Origin: Pyrus communis
Taxonomy: Eukaryota > Streptophyta > Magnoliopsida > Rosales > Rosaceae
Assembly (NCBI RefSeq): GCF_963583255.1
Contig: NC_084803.1
Span: 26,200,428-26,264,427 of the forward strand
Direction of reading: 5' to 3'
Length of the DNA: 64,000 bases
Shown here: piece after piece, positions 23,496-36,379 of the stretch
Layout of the letters: each line of letters begins with the position of its first letter
Numbering within the stretch: the first letter of the stretch is position 1
Translations under genes and position numbers: made by a program
The notes under the pieces: model-generated
Seen by the model: the letters and a program-made list of their open reading frames with translations, nothing else
Databases searched by the model: none
Told to the model about the DNA's origin: nothing

Positions 23496-26037
23496 TGACA
23501 AATCCTAGCACTAATAACATAGGTTGCAAGGTCATGATGTGCTGGCCAACACTAAATTGACCATATGACCCTATCCGGAGATGACGCCACAAGCCAACTT
23601 AATGACGAAGCCACAATAAGATATTTATGATGTGTAAGGATTTGAGCAATGATGTTCATTTAATATAAATCCAAAGCTGCTACAAGAAAATACTTATCAT
23701 CCCTCTTACTTGGAGACACAAATTATCTCGGGTTTAACCCCGTTATTTTCACATAACATCTAAGTAGCTAGAAGTTTCACACAACAGTAGATACAACAAA
23801 GTGTAGTGCTATGCATAATCAAAAGTACGATCGTGCCATAATTATTACAACAAAGATAAAACTGTAGTAAATGAGACATCACCCAAAGTCCAGAGGATGA
23901 AAGCCTCACTGCAAACCTATTCGTCCCTACCGATGTTCTCCTTATTCTCGTTACGTCCTGAAGGGGTCAATAAAACAAAACGTGAGTGTACTAGTTTTAT
24001 CACAGTTATAAAATCATCATTAAACATAATAACCCCTATTTTGAAACATATATAGTGAAAACTATATAATAATAATACTACCACAATAGTAAAATCTCAT
24101 TCATCAATATCGTCAAAAAAACAATCAAGTCAAGTCGAGAAATCATACCTTCCGTCAATCAATCATGTTAGCATCCACTAACACATGTGTAGTAAGCAAG
24201 AAATATACTAGCATCAACTAGTTAACTCAATACTGGTAATAATTATCAACCCTAGCGTTTATTAGGACAAATATCACTGTAAATAAATCTACGGCTGAAG
24301 ATAGCTATATGACATATCACATGATGACCATGTGGTGAAAATAGATTACTGATGATCTAAAGATATTATCAAATATCATCATGTCTCGTCAGAGACTACC
24401 ATATTAATATGCATCGGCATATTAGGCATATATATATATATATATATATGTAAAAACGTTTTAGTTTTTCGAAGGGGTCCACTCACAGGTAAGCAGAGTG
24501 TCCATCTCAAATAGGCTTTTTGCCCCCTGTGACAATCAACAGAAGCTAGAATAAGCTTAAAACATGAATTTGTAGAACATTGTCCAAATCTACTATTTAG
24601 GTGTCAAATTTGCACAAAATGAGGGTACAACGTGATTTAGAACACCGAAAAACCTAGAGTTAGGTCTTATGTCTATCACGAGCCACCGTGCTCCGGCCAC
24701 GCATCGCCGAGGGCTGCTGTACCTAACGAATGCTCCATCGTACTCATGCTGTGGTTCAGCAAGTAGACATCACACTCATCATCGCTGGTGCCAAGCACTG
24801 GTGTGGTGAGGTTTATATAGGGTTTAACGAAATATACCTTCTTCATTACAAGATTCTGTTAAAGTTAACAGAATCTCAACCTCTACCATTAGAACTAATG
24901 GTGACAATCACAGATCACCGTGGTCGATCACTGGAGTCTCACCAAAAACTGCAATTATAGCCCAGAACACGATTTAGGGCCGCTCGAGCTTGATTAGGAC
25001 AAGGAGAGTTTGAATCCCTCTTGGATTCAACGATTGGCGATCGATGTAACTTGCCAGAACCTAGAAAAAGGGTTGGTAGAGTGCATGCATGTCAAAACTT
25101 GGCGATTTCAAGCCCAAAACTCACATGCAAATAGGTATTTAGTTACCTGGAATGGTGTTCAAAAGAGTTCGAGTGCCAAAACCCTTAAACTCGCCGGAAA
25201 GTGCTTGGGGTTCACCATCGAAAATTCATACAGAGAGTGTGGGTGGATGCAAAGAATTAAACCCACGAATTCAAGCTTAGGTTAGCCCAACAAAACGTTA
25301 AAAATCTAAATCAAGCTAAATTCCAAGAAGACAGTCACCACTTAGCTTCGAACTCGACGACATTCGGTAGAATTCATCGCCAAGGTAAGATGCATGCATA
25401 TATTCAAAACAAAAATTAAACCCCAGAGATTTTCGACATAATGTTCATCACAGATAGATTAGAACCCATAGTAACCAAAAGGGGTAGATTAATCATACAT
25501 GAGATGGAGATCGGGATAGCTCAAGCTCTCGATGTTAATGACAGAACACATAGAGGACTGAAGATAGAGATAACTTAAGCTCTTATTGACACATGAAACA
25601 CTGCAGGTGAATTCCCCATGTCCTAAAGGTTCAAGGTTCATATTTTTAGGAGATGATGGACTGGTGGTTGTTCCTTCTCGGAGCTTAGTGAGAGAAAGAG
25701 AGAGTGTCGAGAATTAGAGAGAGGTTGTAGAAATGGTTAGGGAGATACATAGAAAATGAGCCGGGTGTGGGTATAACCCCACTTAAAATGATTTAAGTGA
25801 AATTACATTGTTGTCGATTCAATTGTTTTTAATTACAAAAAAACCCTTGAGGTCTTGATTCGTAATTCAATTTTAATGTTAAACAATGTATGAAGAGTAA
25901 AGTTATGAAACTTAAGAAAGTACGAGGATATAATTCTCAAGTCGAAGCACAATAATTAGACGCCTACTCAAGGGCAAAATAGTCATTTCACATGTCTCGG
26001 GAATAAAATACAATATTTTAAGGTATGGCTTGTAACA
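23496..26037 (-). mobile_element. Solo LTR, 2.5 kb, TSD TTATT (Gypsy, probably Del/Tekay-like)
   Basis: TTATT lies at 23491-23495 and 26038-26042, and the sequence between runs TGACAAATCC...CTTGTAACA. The flanks rejoin to match the related copy at about 32795-32830 (TTTATTAAATTT-TAG). Read on the minus strand it starts TGTTACAAGCC, like the LTR at 2201. A (TA)n tract lies at 24429-24449. No internal region or second LTR is present. Confidence 0.85.
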
Positions 26038-26147
26038 TTATTAAATTTCTAGCAAATTGATAAACTGTCTTGAAGGCCAACAAAGTTCAAAAAAGGTAGA
26101 ACAAAAAAGAAAAGAAGAAAATTCCTAAGTCTAAGAAAAAAGACTAC

Positions 26148-27900
26148 TCATCGGCAGCCTGCATAACCATTGGTTCCTCGACTACTATGCATTCAGCAAC
26201 CACACCGCTTTTAGCAGCCAAAGTTTCCATCAGCTCATTCGTAACCACCTTTGCCTAGACAGATTAACCTTTGCTACTCCACCAAAGGCAGCTTCAAACT
26301 AGAAGTCAAGCAAATCAATTGGAGAAATGGAGTAAGTCTCGAAGCCCTTCTCGAAAACTCGTAATCCGATGGTGTACCTTAGAGATTGTCTACATAGCCA
26401 AGGTTGTAGAAATCAGCCTGACAAGAAGCAAGAGCCACTTCGTGATCGACTCTCTCATTCTTCAGCTGAGCATTCTCCTTAGCAAGCTCAATGTGAGCAT
26501 CATACAGGTTATCTGGTTCTTTTTTCATGTTTTCGTTAACAGATAGTGCACCTTGTAGATCCACTTCCTTGGACTCAAGTTGACTGGCAACATCCTTAAG
26601 ACGAGACATTTCACCATGCATGAAGATAAGTTTTTCACCCTTGGCAAAACAAGCATATCGTAGCTTCGAATTGACACTCTCATGGTCTTAGACCAATAAT
26701 GTAACACGACTGACTTCCTTCTCTGCAGCTTCCAGCATTGCTTGAGTCACACTAAGCTTAGCTTTCAAATCGATGACCTCTTAAAGAACGGTTTCCAGTT
26801 GCATAAAAGTGGGTGTAGAGACATCAGACTTATTCAAAATGGCAAGTTCAGATTCGAGTTTCTCAATCTTTTCAGCAGCTGAATGAAGCTAAGTTGTCAA
26901 TGCCACTTCAACCTTCTTAGCATCCTTGATAGCATCCGGATCAACATGGATAGACTCAGCTGTCGGGATCAAAGTTTCCTGCATTATTGCAGACAAAGAA
27001 AACCTCATCGAGTAAGCAGAACACTTATTAAAAGAGTGAACGGATCACCTTCTCGACGTTATCAACAAATTTGGCACATGGATTGACGCCTTCAAGTAGG
27101 TCAGCCTTCAACAGCACATAAACCTCGGGAATTCCTCAGAACCAAACTCAGTGGACTTCTCATAACTGCCTATGCGAGTAGACTTCCCCTTCTCAGCAGA
27201 CGGATCAGTCGCAGTAGTTGGAGAAATAGGCCGAGGCGCCACTTTGATAGCAGAATCCACCTTCCTGTTCTTCGATATAAACCCAGACACTGGTGTCACC
27301 ACTAAACCCTTTTGTTGGCCAATCCTCTTAATTATGGTCGTAGCTACCTTCAGAGCAGTAGGTTTACAGGCTCAGACTCAACAATTTTTTTCTTCTCCTT
27401 AGGAGAAGTCAAATTAATTAACAAGCTTTTCAACAATAGAAGAAGCCCTTGGCTTTTTCTCGGTCGAAGGCTTACTAACAGGTAAGGAAAATCTCTTATT
27501 TCCATTCTCATTAGTAGCAGGGTCCACGACAATGATTAGACAAGCAAATGCCTCATCTTTTATCCTCTTAATCTTCATTCGGAGGCAGCCTGGCTTTCTC
27601 TTGACGAAGAGGATTGAGCAGCCAGAGCTACTCACATTACTCAACTGGAATGCTCAAGGCAACAAGCGTTTTCTTCATATTCGGTGAAGTTTTTGGAGTT
27701 GAGCCAAATTTCGAATCTACACAAAGTAAGAAAGACGATCAATGAATTAAAGTCAGGACAAGCTCAACAAAATACTTTAAGCAGACCATGAATGAAACAG
27801 TTCACTTACCATCGATGAACTCAGTTGGGACTCATAACTTAAGTGAGGGGTTGGCCTCACACTCTTCGTTGATCTTTAAGGTGATTCTTGCCCACTCATG
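26148..27900 (-). pseudogene. Decayed, spliced antisense ORF of the Tat-lineage element (coiled coil)
   Basis: On the strand opposite to gag, exon-like sequence (EWARITLKINEECEANPSL) ends at 27810 before GTAAGTG. A ~93-bp intron ends in AG at 27717, and the next exon opens with KFGSTPKTSPNMKKT. Downstream pieces include a Lys/Ser-rich segment (27300-27640) and a heptad-like coiled coil (MKKEPDNLYDAHIELAKENA region, 26379-26621). It ends AECIVVEEPMVMQAADE near 26148. A homologous C-terminal piece lies in the next copy (near 32900). Stops and frameshifts are present. Function unknown. Antisense extra ORFs are known in plant Tat-lineage elements. Confidence 0.55.
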
Positions 27901-28492
27901 ATCACCTTAGCAGCTCCAGACCATCTGGTATGCCTGACTAGCTCGTGCCAGATTCAGGCTTCCAGAAAGAGCTCGAGCCTCGTGGTTCGCTCCACATTGC
28001 ACCTTAGCGCTCCAAGTCGTGGCCCATGCCATGCCACATTCTTAGCCCATGTTAAGCCAACTTCTGACACTTGCCAACCGACATGCCATACGACACCGAT
28101 GGCTGCCCTGCGATAGCACCACCCAAGGTGAAGAAGAACAAAAAAATTCAATTTCATCTTACTTTGGTGCTGCACAAAGAAGAATAACAACTAGAAATGA
28201 CTTTTTGCAAGGGCCAGAGAAAAAGAGAGATAGGGAGGGGGAACAAATTTCCTCTAGTATCTTTCTTCCTTATTGGAATGAAGATTGTTCTCCAAATTTA
28301 TTTAATCCCCTGCTTAAGGCAAAATTAAATAGTTGTTGGGGCAATTGGTTTCCTTTTCTAGAAGAGTTTATCTCCAAGTCAAAGAATGAGGTCTAAATCA
28401 AATTGAGAAAAACCTCTATGCACTCACGCAGCTTGGGATTTCTACACCTACTGCCATTTTTCTATATGCAACCTAGTAGGTTTGGGGGCATT

Positions 28493-29167
28493 TGTGGAGC
28501 CTAAAATAATCCCAAATATTTTAGAGGCGACATGTGAACTTTTGCTTAAGAAACAAAAGATTGCCCTCATTAAATGGGCAGGCTCCTCAGATACTTCTAT
28601 GCGCAGCTCAGCAACCCTGAAGATTTATGTAGCTGAATACGACTGTCCACAACTTACCTGCCCATGGTAATGAAAAGTCAAAGCATTAAAGATAAAGATT
28701 AATTACCCAAATCCCTTCTTTAATAAATTTCTCAATTGAAGATTGACTCCATTCAAGTAAGTAATCCATATTTAAATCAATTGGGGATATTTATGACATT
28801 ATCTCAAGATATTATTTCCTATTTAATATCTTGAGAATATTATCTCCATAAACCTTGGCCAACATGATGCCATCATGTGTAGGGTAAAACCCTAACACCA
28901 TGGCCTACCACTCCCCTACATATTCTTCCATCTTTACCAAATTTTGGTAAGCTTTTGCTACCCCTAAAAGCCCTAAACACATACTCTTTCCAGAGAAACT
29001 AACTTAGGTATTGTAGATCCATTGGCCTAACCATCCCCTCCCCTCCCCCCCCCGCCGCGCCCCAAAACCTCGTGGGCGCGTGAGGCTTACATCTTTGATC
29101 AAAGATGTTGATTGTTTTGTAGGTGCATTTTTGTCAAAGAAAGAGATGACGGAAATTTGCATCGACA
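28493..29167 (+). repeat. 3' LTR of the 10.2-kb element (675 bp)
   Basis: Starts TGTGGAGCCTAAAATAATCC after TTTGGGGGCATT and ends GCATCGACA. It is the longer, more complete LTR of the pair. A C/G run near 29040-29060 is unusual but lies inside the LTR. Confidence 0.88.
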
Positions 29168-29172
29168 ATATT

Positions 29173-29420
29173 TACGGACTTGTCTAAAACCTCTTACTTA
29201 CAAGTGAAGAAAAATATGCTAGTCGCTACACTTTAACTTGTTAAAACATGCATCAAATATAACTATAAGACACTTAGATAAATACTGTATTTTATACAAC
29301 TATACATTGACATTAAGGGGGGAAGGAATAAATTAGTATAGAACTCACTATCATGAAGACCTCCCATGTACAGGTGAAGATGAATACCATTCGACCGTAA
29401 TAGTAAGTGGTGGATATATA
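29173..29420 (+). repeat. Duplicate of the RAB7 downstream region, right-hand piece
   Basis: Matches 16210-16383 (CTTACAAGTGAAGA, TAACTATAAGACAC-TAGATAAATACT, TTTTATACAACTAT, GACATTAAGGG), then continues with sequence absent from the source copy. It completes the duplicate split by the MITE and the retrotransposon. Confidence 0.8.
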
Positions 29421-29734
29421 CATTAATAATTATGTGTTAATACTAATGTAAATATAAAGACATTTACACAGTGATAATTACAACCTTTTGCCTTGAATGT
29501 ACAAAGGTAAAAATTGTGAAAACTGAGTGACATAAAACTTTAGCAAAGGAAAAAAAAATACTAAAAACAATCTTTGTATGAATGACGAAGCAAATTCTAC
29601 TAATGTTTATTGCTGCCCACATTAGAAAAGAGGGATGGTTTGAAATTGGGGATATACTGGGATAATGTAAATAAGACACAATACATATGTGGTTCGGAAA
29701 GTATGTCTACGTCTTAGTCTAGCACAATTGTATT
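29421..29734. other. AT-rich stretch without recognisable features
   Basis: No credible frame or repeat end. It separates the RAB7 duplicate from the next Tat-lineage copy. Confidence 0.4.
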
Positions 29735-31639
29735 TTCCTGTTGTTGAACCATGTGGCACAACTCAAGCCGTGAGCAAAGCTACCAGAAGCGGGCTAAGCG
29801 CAAGTAGCAGGTCTTCCAGAACAGACTAATGCGCGTGCCCAATACAAAAACCCAGGCGATCAGTATTGGGCTCAAGCTTTAGCTCACAAGTGTCAACCCA
29901 TTTCCACACAAGCCCATCGCGCTCTCCAATAGTTGCTTGCGGGTGGACTCACTCCACCAATCTAATCCTCGCCCACGCATCTAACCCACGACATGGATTC
30001 GTACGTTTTAGTGCCTAGACCAAACCAAATCGGACCCAGACCATTAAGGCGAACTGTCAGCCGGCTGGCAGACTTGACATGGTTCTAACCAAACCGACTG
30101 GCTAAAATTTTTTTGGCGATGTCCTTGACCTATTTTTCGATGTTTCAGACCTGGTTTTCGATGTTTCAGACTTTTTTTCGGTGTTTTGACTTGTTTTTAT
30201 ACAGATTTGACTCGTTGAAGCTCAAATTCCATGATCAATGTCCTCTACATTTCCACCATTCATGGGGATATACTTCAGACGGGCTGCTCAACAACATATG
30301 GCTATCTATATGTCCTGATAAACAACTATTCAGCTAGCCATGAACCAAGCGTTCAGGCAATATGCACTCCCTCATCGGCCTCCGCGAAAACATTTTCTCC
30401 CATCTTAGTACGCTGAGAGGGTAATCACCCATTGGAAAGGCTAGTAGGCGAGTTCACACCTACGGTTGGGTCAATGCTCTGATGAACACTCAAGACCTAA
30501 ATCCGGCGTAGTTTTACTTGTGGCATGGTTTGTAGGTAATTCTTTCGACTTTTTACCAGAGCAAGCAACACAGAGGAACATGAAAAAGCTCGAGGATACT
30601 CAAGCTCAAGTTCAACTAGCACTCAACACTTAGCACAGTCACGAGCAGCCTGCTCGCTAGCTAGAGATGAATGACATGTAATGCAGTCATGACACAAATG
30701 AGCAAACAGCTAGGAGAAGCAGTATAGACCTGTAAACCACCACCGGAGGCAGCCGAGGCATTATCACCTCAACAAAGGTAGAACCAGAATGAAGCAGAAA
30801 CGCTTAAACTAAGTTCAGTTGGCAATTTACGCCAAGCATGACCACGAGCAACTAGCTCACCAGCCAAATATAAACAACGTGTATTGTAGTCGCGACACGA
30901 AAGAGCAGGACACAAGAAGAGCAACACAGACCCACAGGTCATCGTTGGAGGCAGTTAAAGGCTCCGACACCTTATAACAATGCAAAGAGGTCCAACGACG
31001 AGAACAAGCCGATAGGCAAGTCCACAGACCATTCCCAAATAAAAGAAAGCTAGACACCTAAAGAATGCATTAAGTTCTCAATTACAATCAACTAGATCCT
31101 CCGCGACCTCAAGAGGGGACCGTGGTTCAAACAGCCGTTACTCTGAAGGAGATCCAAAGTTTAACCACGCAAGCTATGGTACTCAATCATCATCATGATG
31201 CATATTTTGCACAATCCAGACGTGTGATGGTAAGGGCGCAGACACTAGCGGACATTTCGAAAAATGCAACTTAGCCCAAAGACGTGTTGGGGCAGACAAA
31301 CACTAGAATGACGCATTGTGATCATTTGCTAGACGGTTCCTTCAACCACTAGGGATCAGAAGCATGTCTTGTCATCATTACCTAGACGGTTCCATACATG
31401 GAGCAGCTTAGCGCCAACAATCACACATCGCCTCCTGCTGCACGCAACTCAGCTCTGGAACAACTTAATACTAGCAGTTGAGCATCATCTTCTACTGCAA
31501 TAACATTGCCCAATCAGCCTCAGTTCTATGGTTCCTTGCCATCCCTATCATGCATAACAGCTCTTGGCAATTCCAAACTTGTCTCTTAGCTCCCCGTCGC
31601 GCCAACTCATGCTCCACGGCTTCCCGTCACTCAAATCCA

Positions 31640-31930
31640 GCCAGCGGTATTCCTAACTTCAAAGCATCTAATGACGAAGTAGAATACAAGACTTTACCAA
31701 CAGCACCTGGCTAGTGAAAGATTTAATGATAAAGAAGCTCGCGATCCATTCAGATTCTCAACAGATCACTAATCAAAGCCTCAGTGGAGCACACAACAAA
31801 ATGTCCAAGGATGGCATACTACTTGGAAAATGTCCAGGAGCAGTTCACTGCATTCCCCACTTACACCCTTACGTAGGTTTCATAACAGTTCACCAAATAA
31901 GACCCCACATGCTAAGGATTATTTTAGTTG
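31640..31930 (+). pseudogene. Archaeal-type RNase H remnant
   Basis: NFKASNDEVEYKTL followed, after a gap and frameshift, by KKLAIHSDSQQITNQ and RMAYYLE/VQEQF-like pieces matches the second RNase H of Tat-lineage elements. Stops interrupt it, and integrase does not follow; the tandem array starts at once. Confidence 0.6.
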
Positions 31931-31976
31931 TTTAGCAATCTAACTTTCTTTAGTTGCACTTACAATGACTTGCATG

Positions 31977-32490
31977 TTCTCCAGTGCGAGAGCGTAAACC
32001 AATCTTCTAACATTCATCTGGGTCAACTCTCTAGTGTGAAAAGGGAAACTGATTTCCCGATACCCATATAGGTAACTCTTCAATGTGAGAGGGTAAACTA
32101 ATTCCTCGACACCCATATGGGTCAGCTCTCCTATGAGAGATGGTAAACTAATTCCTCGACACCCATCTGGGTAAGTTCTCCAGTGCGAAAGCGTAAACTG
32201 ATACCCCATCTGGGTAAGCTCTTTAGTGCGATAGGGTAAACTAATTCCCTAACACCCATATGGGTCTATTATCCAGTGCGAGAGGGTAAACCAATTCCCC
32301 GACACCCGTCTACTCTCTAGTGTGAAAGGGTAAACCAACTCCCCAACACCCATCTAGGTAATCTCTCAAGTGCCCGGGGGGTAAATTAATTCCTCGACAC
32401 ACATTTGGGTAAGCTCTCTAATGTGAGAGGGTAAACTAATTCTCTGACACCCATCTGGGTCTACTCTTCAACGGAAGGGGGCAAACTACC
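31977..32490. repeat. 50-bp tandem repeat array, ~11 diverged copies
   Basis: Units of about 50 bp share GTGCGAGAGGGTAAACTAAT followed by TCCCCGACACCCATCTGGGT and AGCTCTC. Two units (near 32160-32210 and 32280-32320) carry internal deletions. Copies differ by 10-30%, so the array is old. It lies between the RNase H remnant and the antisense ORF, where Tat-lineage elements often carry arrays. Confidence 0.92.
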
Positions 32491-32859
32491 CATGAATTTC
32501 CACATAACTACTTATTTTGATTTGATTAGTTAATGACTATCATATTCCACAAAATCTTTATCATGTTGTGATGTAGGCCATATAGCTTAAAGACTAGCTA
32601 AGCAATAAATGGACAAGGGGCAGCAGCTCACACGAACTCAACAACTCCACACCCCAATAAACCAAGACTTACGGCCATAATGGCTACACAGACTCATCTG
32701 CTTTTCTAAAAGTAGCGTCTCCAGGTGTTAGCCCTATGGTTAAAAGTTTTGCAAGACGCTTCAAACAAGCAGACTACTCATTTAGTAAAGAAAACAATTT
32801 ATTAAATTTTTAGAAAATTAATAAACTTCAAAATTGCATGAAGGTCGTCGAAATTCGCA

Positions 32860-33330
32860 GATTGCTCATTTAGTAGCTTGGACGACCTTGGACTCTCAAG
32901 CAGCCATCCTACCTTCAGCAACCACTTTGCACTCAGCAATTTGCTCATTCGACACTTCATCTCTAACAGCTCTGATCTTGGTAGCTCTATTGTTGACTAC
33001 TCCATCTAGGGCAGCTGATAAATTAAACTTAAGCAGTTTCTTCCTTCTTGGCAAGCAATATAAACGTGGTAGCAGTAGAAGGAGTAAGCTCTGACCTCTC
33101 TTTAACAACTGAATCCATTTTTCCAAGTGACGGATTTTCATCCCCTACTTCTCGTAGTGGTGAGCCTTTTACAAACCGATCAAGACTTAGCCATAGATGG
33201 ATACTTTACTCTGTCTCTAGACCCGGATGCTAGAAACAACTTGATGTCAAGCTTTCTGGAGGCAGCCAAAGACTACTTCTCAACTGAAAGTCTAGTAAGC
33301 AAACTAGCACAGCCCCCGTGCCATTCTCCT
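32860..33330 (-). pseudogene. Remnant of the Tat antisense ORF
   Basis: On the minus strand LSAALDGVVNNRA and EVSNEQIAECKVVAEGRM (33010-32900) align with the end of the antisense ORF at 26290-26148 (DELMETLAAKSGVVAEC). Farther upstream, GSPLREVGDENPSLGK-like sequence continues to about 33180. Frames are broken. Confidence 0.5.
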
Positions 33331-33699
33331 TGGCCCAAGCCAAGCTAGCTCCTGGCCCTAAAAACAAGCCACGCCACGCTAACCCACAACAGCTCACCTG
33401 AGCTGCCTTAGCTACACTACAGCCCCGTGACTGCCCAATCTTTTCCTCGACCCCTGCCAAGCCATTCTGTTAAGCCCCGAGGCTCCAAAAAAAAAAAAAG
33501 GAAGAAATAAAATTAATTTTTTTTTTCTTACCTTGGTGTGGTGCAGAGAAGAAGAAGAACGATGATGAACAACTCTTTGCATGGGCAAGAGAAAAACAAA
33601 ATCTAGAGGAGGGGTTTACAATATCCTCTACAGGACAAAATCACTACAGGACAAATTGTTTTACGTAAAGGAGGCCCAAAATCACTACATGATAAATTG

Positions 33700-34985
33700 T
33701 TTTGCTCCTTTAATGAAGTTTTTGTAATTGTTGAAATTTTTTGGGTTCTAGTTGTAATTACATGAAGTTGTGGACTCTTGTGTTTTTACAAAGTGACCCC
33801 AAAAGTTTATGTTTTAGCATTGTGGCCCAATAGTTGTGGTCATTGCAATTTCGGCCCAAATTACGATGAGAACGAAAATGGCTTTGTTTCTTTAATGAGC
33901 ATTGGATTTTCATTTCATTTAGTTCCATTTGAATCAATTCTATGAATCTGAAAACCAATTGCAGTTGCTTTGTTAGCTAATGTGATTGATTAAGAAAATG
34001 GTGATTATGAACCAAAGGCCACGATAATTGAGTTATGTGATTGGCCGCTTTACATTATGAATGTTTGGGTTAAGTAGTTTAGATTTGAATGTAATTTGAT
34101 TAGTTCAAATGTGTTGTAAAAGGGCATAAGTCCTTCAGATGTGTTGTAAAAGGGCATAAGCCCTTCTCTTTATTTCAAGTATTCATTTTTTGTTTATTTG
34201 CATGCAAATTGGAATAGTTGGGTCCAATGCCCAATAAGAAATGACGGTTTAATTAGATTAAACGTGTAACTAAAATCAGCAATTACCTACCTTAGACCCA
34301 AGGTCTAACACAAGGCTCCTGTTGGATCAAATCAAACGGTTCATAATCATCCTAAGACCTAAAATGATTATATAGTCCATATGAGGATGCAATGCATTCG
34401 TTAGTCGTTCCATATAGCCTTGCTTGTTTCATCGAAATAGTGGGAGTATTATATACTACTAATTCATATAAACTTGGACCAATGGTTGTGATAGGCCCAA
34501 GTTCTTTTAATAAGATTAAAATGAAATTGATGTAGCCCAACACCACTCCCTCAACAAAACAAACATTAAGTTGATAAGCGAGAGATGCTTTGAACATCTC
34601 TTCGTAGGCCTTCCACCGTGGTGGGCTCCAATCGTTTGTGACTCATACATCGGCTTCACCCTATCATGGGGAAGTTCAAAGTATGTGCTTACCCAAAAAC
34701 CACCAAATGTGGCCGGTTCTTACCTCTCCAAAGGGGGCCGGCCACACCCCTATAAATACCACTTCATTTCTCCAAAAACCTAAGTTGAATCCTCTTGCAA
34801 AATTCTCTAAATTCTCCAAACACTTTTCCATCAAAATTCTAACTTTGGCATCGGAGGTTTATCGGCCAAAGCCCCCTTCCAATTCATCATGGGCATGTGA
34901 GGGTCTTGGCCTTAACCTAAGTTGTTGATTGCTTTTGCAGGTGCATTTTCCTCCAAGAACAAGAAGGAAGAAATTTGGTTCCACA
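33700..34985 (+). repeat. Probable 5' LTR of a third Tat-lineage copy (left edge unresolved)
   Basis: The right end is well supported: ...GGTTCCACA at 34985 is followed by AATTGGTGCTTTAATTGAGAG, matching the junction after the 5' LTR at 19398. The region before it (TATAAATACC near 34750, GCAGGTGCATTTTCCTCC) is LTR-like. The start could be at 34320 (TGTTGGATCAAATC) or up to ~600 bp earlier; no partner LTR is in the window. A 28-bp direct duplication lies at 34108-34165. Confidence 0.5.
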
Positions 34986-36379
34986 AATTGGTGCTTTAAT
35001 TGAGAGTCTTGATCAAACGCTGGTAGAATATTCTCGCATTCAAGGTTTTTCGTTTTCTTGTTCACTTGTAGATTTTTTGTACGTTCTTATTCTTGAAATT
35101 TTTATTGAAAAAAAATTATTTGATAAAACGTAAAAGAAGAGTACAATGGCAAGAGATTCGATACCTCGACGAGTGAAAATTCCAACTTTCAAGGATTAGG
35201 ACCGAGCGATCTTCGAGGCTTAAAACAATTATGAGTGGAACGGCATCACCCCCATAGGGCACCACCGTGGCAACCACCACGGTAGCCTCCCTCAGCAAGG
35301 CCCACAATGTCACAACCACGGCTTAAGTCATGCTATTCAAGCCCACACGGGCCCAAGCTCTAAGTAAGACAGCCTAAGCCACTCAAGCCCGACATGAACC
35401 AAACACGTTGCCAAGTCGAGCCCTAGCCTCGCACCCATGTGCGCCACACGTCGAGCAGCCCACTCCCGTTGCCCAGCTTGCGTCTGTGGGCCAGCTTTCT
35501 CCCGTTGCCTTCCAAGCTGCCCAAATCGGTCTAAGATTAGTTCAATCGTCTCGACTTCAAATTTTTGGGCCTACAATTGAACGAATGACATTTTCACCAC
35601 ATTTCTCCATGGATTTGAGATTTCGTAACTCAAATCTCACGCCCAGAGTCTACCACACTTTCATTGTTTAAGGAGACGCATTCCTTCCAAGCTCTTCTGA
35701 CCCAAATGAAGAACAACACTTGTCTCGACAACTCATAGAATTGACGAACGACCTCGCACAACAGATAACCTTGGTGAATCAACTTTAGCACCACACCGAG
35801 ATGTAACGTGCCCCAGACGAGGTGTCCCGAAGTAGGATAAAGGCAGACGAATAACCTCTCCAGTAGCGTGTTGACAAGTAGCCACTCGACCAACCATGAA
35901 CTGAGCGTTTAGGCAATGCATAATCAAGACTAGGCCCTCGAGATGGTGTATACTATCATCTTAGCGTGCAGAGGAATGTGCACTCTCAACTAGGCCCACA
36001 AACGAACATATATTCACAGTTGGGGCCACATTCCGATAGTCAACTTGAGCAACTTTCTAGGCGAAATGTTCATTTGCAGCTAGGCCTTTAAGAGCATTAT
36101 CCACCTCACATCGGAGTAGGCAGCACAATGGATAGAGAGAAACCGTCACTCAGTCTGGCTCAAGCTTAACCAGTAGTATGTGAAGAATTTCCTCGCCTGC
36201 TAGGAATAAACAATATGCACCGTAGCCGTGGCATAAACGAGCTGAGCACGTAGAAGAGCAGCTTAGACCAGTAGGTCATTGCTGGGACTAGCCCAGAGCT
36301 TCATTACCCCGAACAATGGTAAATTCATGAAGAAGTAGAAAGGCTCCTGACCTAATAATTATGCGATTTCCAACGCAAC

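Larger units (their letters stand above)
18960..29167 (+). mobile_element. Tat-lineage LTR retrotransposon, 10.2 kb, TSD ATATT
   Basis: Both LTRs begin TGTGGAGCC and end GCATCGACA. ATATT flanks the element at 18955-18959 and 29168-29172, and joining the flanks restores the sequence seen in the source copy near 16206. After the 5' LTR comes AATTGGTGCTTTCATTGAGAG, the probable primer-binding region, also seen after the LTR at 34985. Before the 3' LTR is TTTGGGGGCATT. The internal region keeps a decayed gag, no visible RT or integrase, two repeat arrays, a nested solo LTR and an antisense ORF. It is a non-autonomous, old copy. Confidence 0.88.
29735..33650 (+). mobile_element. Degenerate Tat-lineage retrotransposon copy (no clear LTRs)
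   Basis: The same family as the 10.2-kb element: a similar GC-rich leader (29750-30500), a gag-like region, an archaeal-type RNase H remnant, the 50-bp array, one 131-bp unit and the end of the antisense ORF in the same order. The tail near 33530-33620 matches 28155-28250. Neither end can be fixed, and no intact frame is left. Confidence 0.65.

Noticed and set aside
24429..24449. TA dinucleotide run
   Set aside because: A simple microsatellite inside a solo LTR, without further meaning.
31977..32490. Regular repeat array that might suggest CRISPR
   Set aside because: Units are contiguous and diverged with no unique spacers, in a plant retrotransposon.
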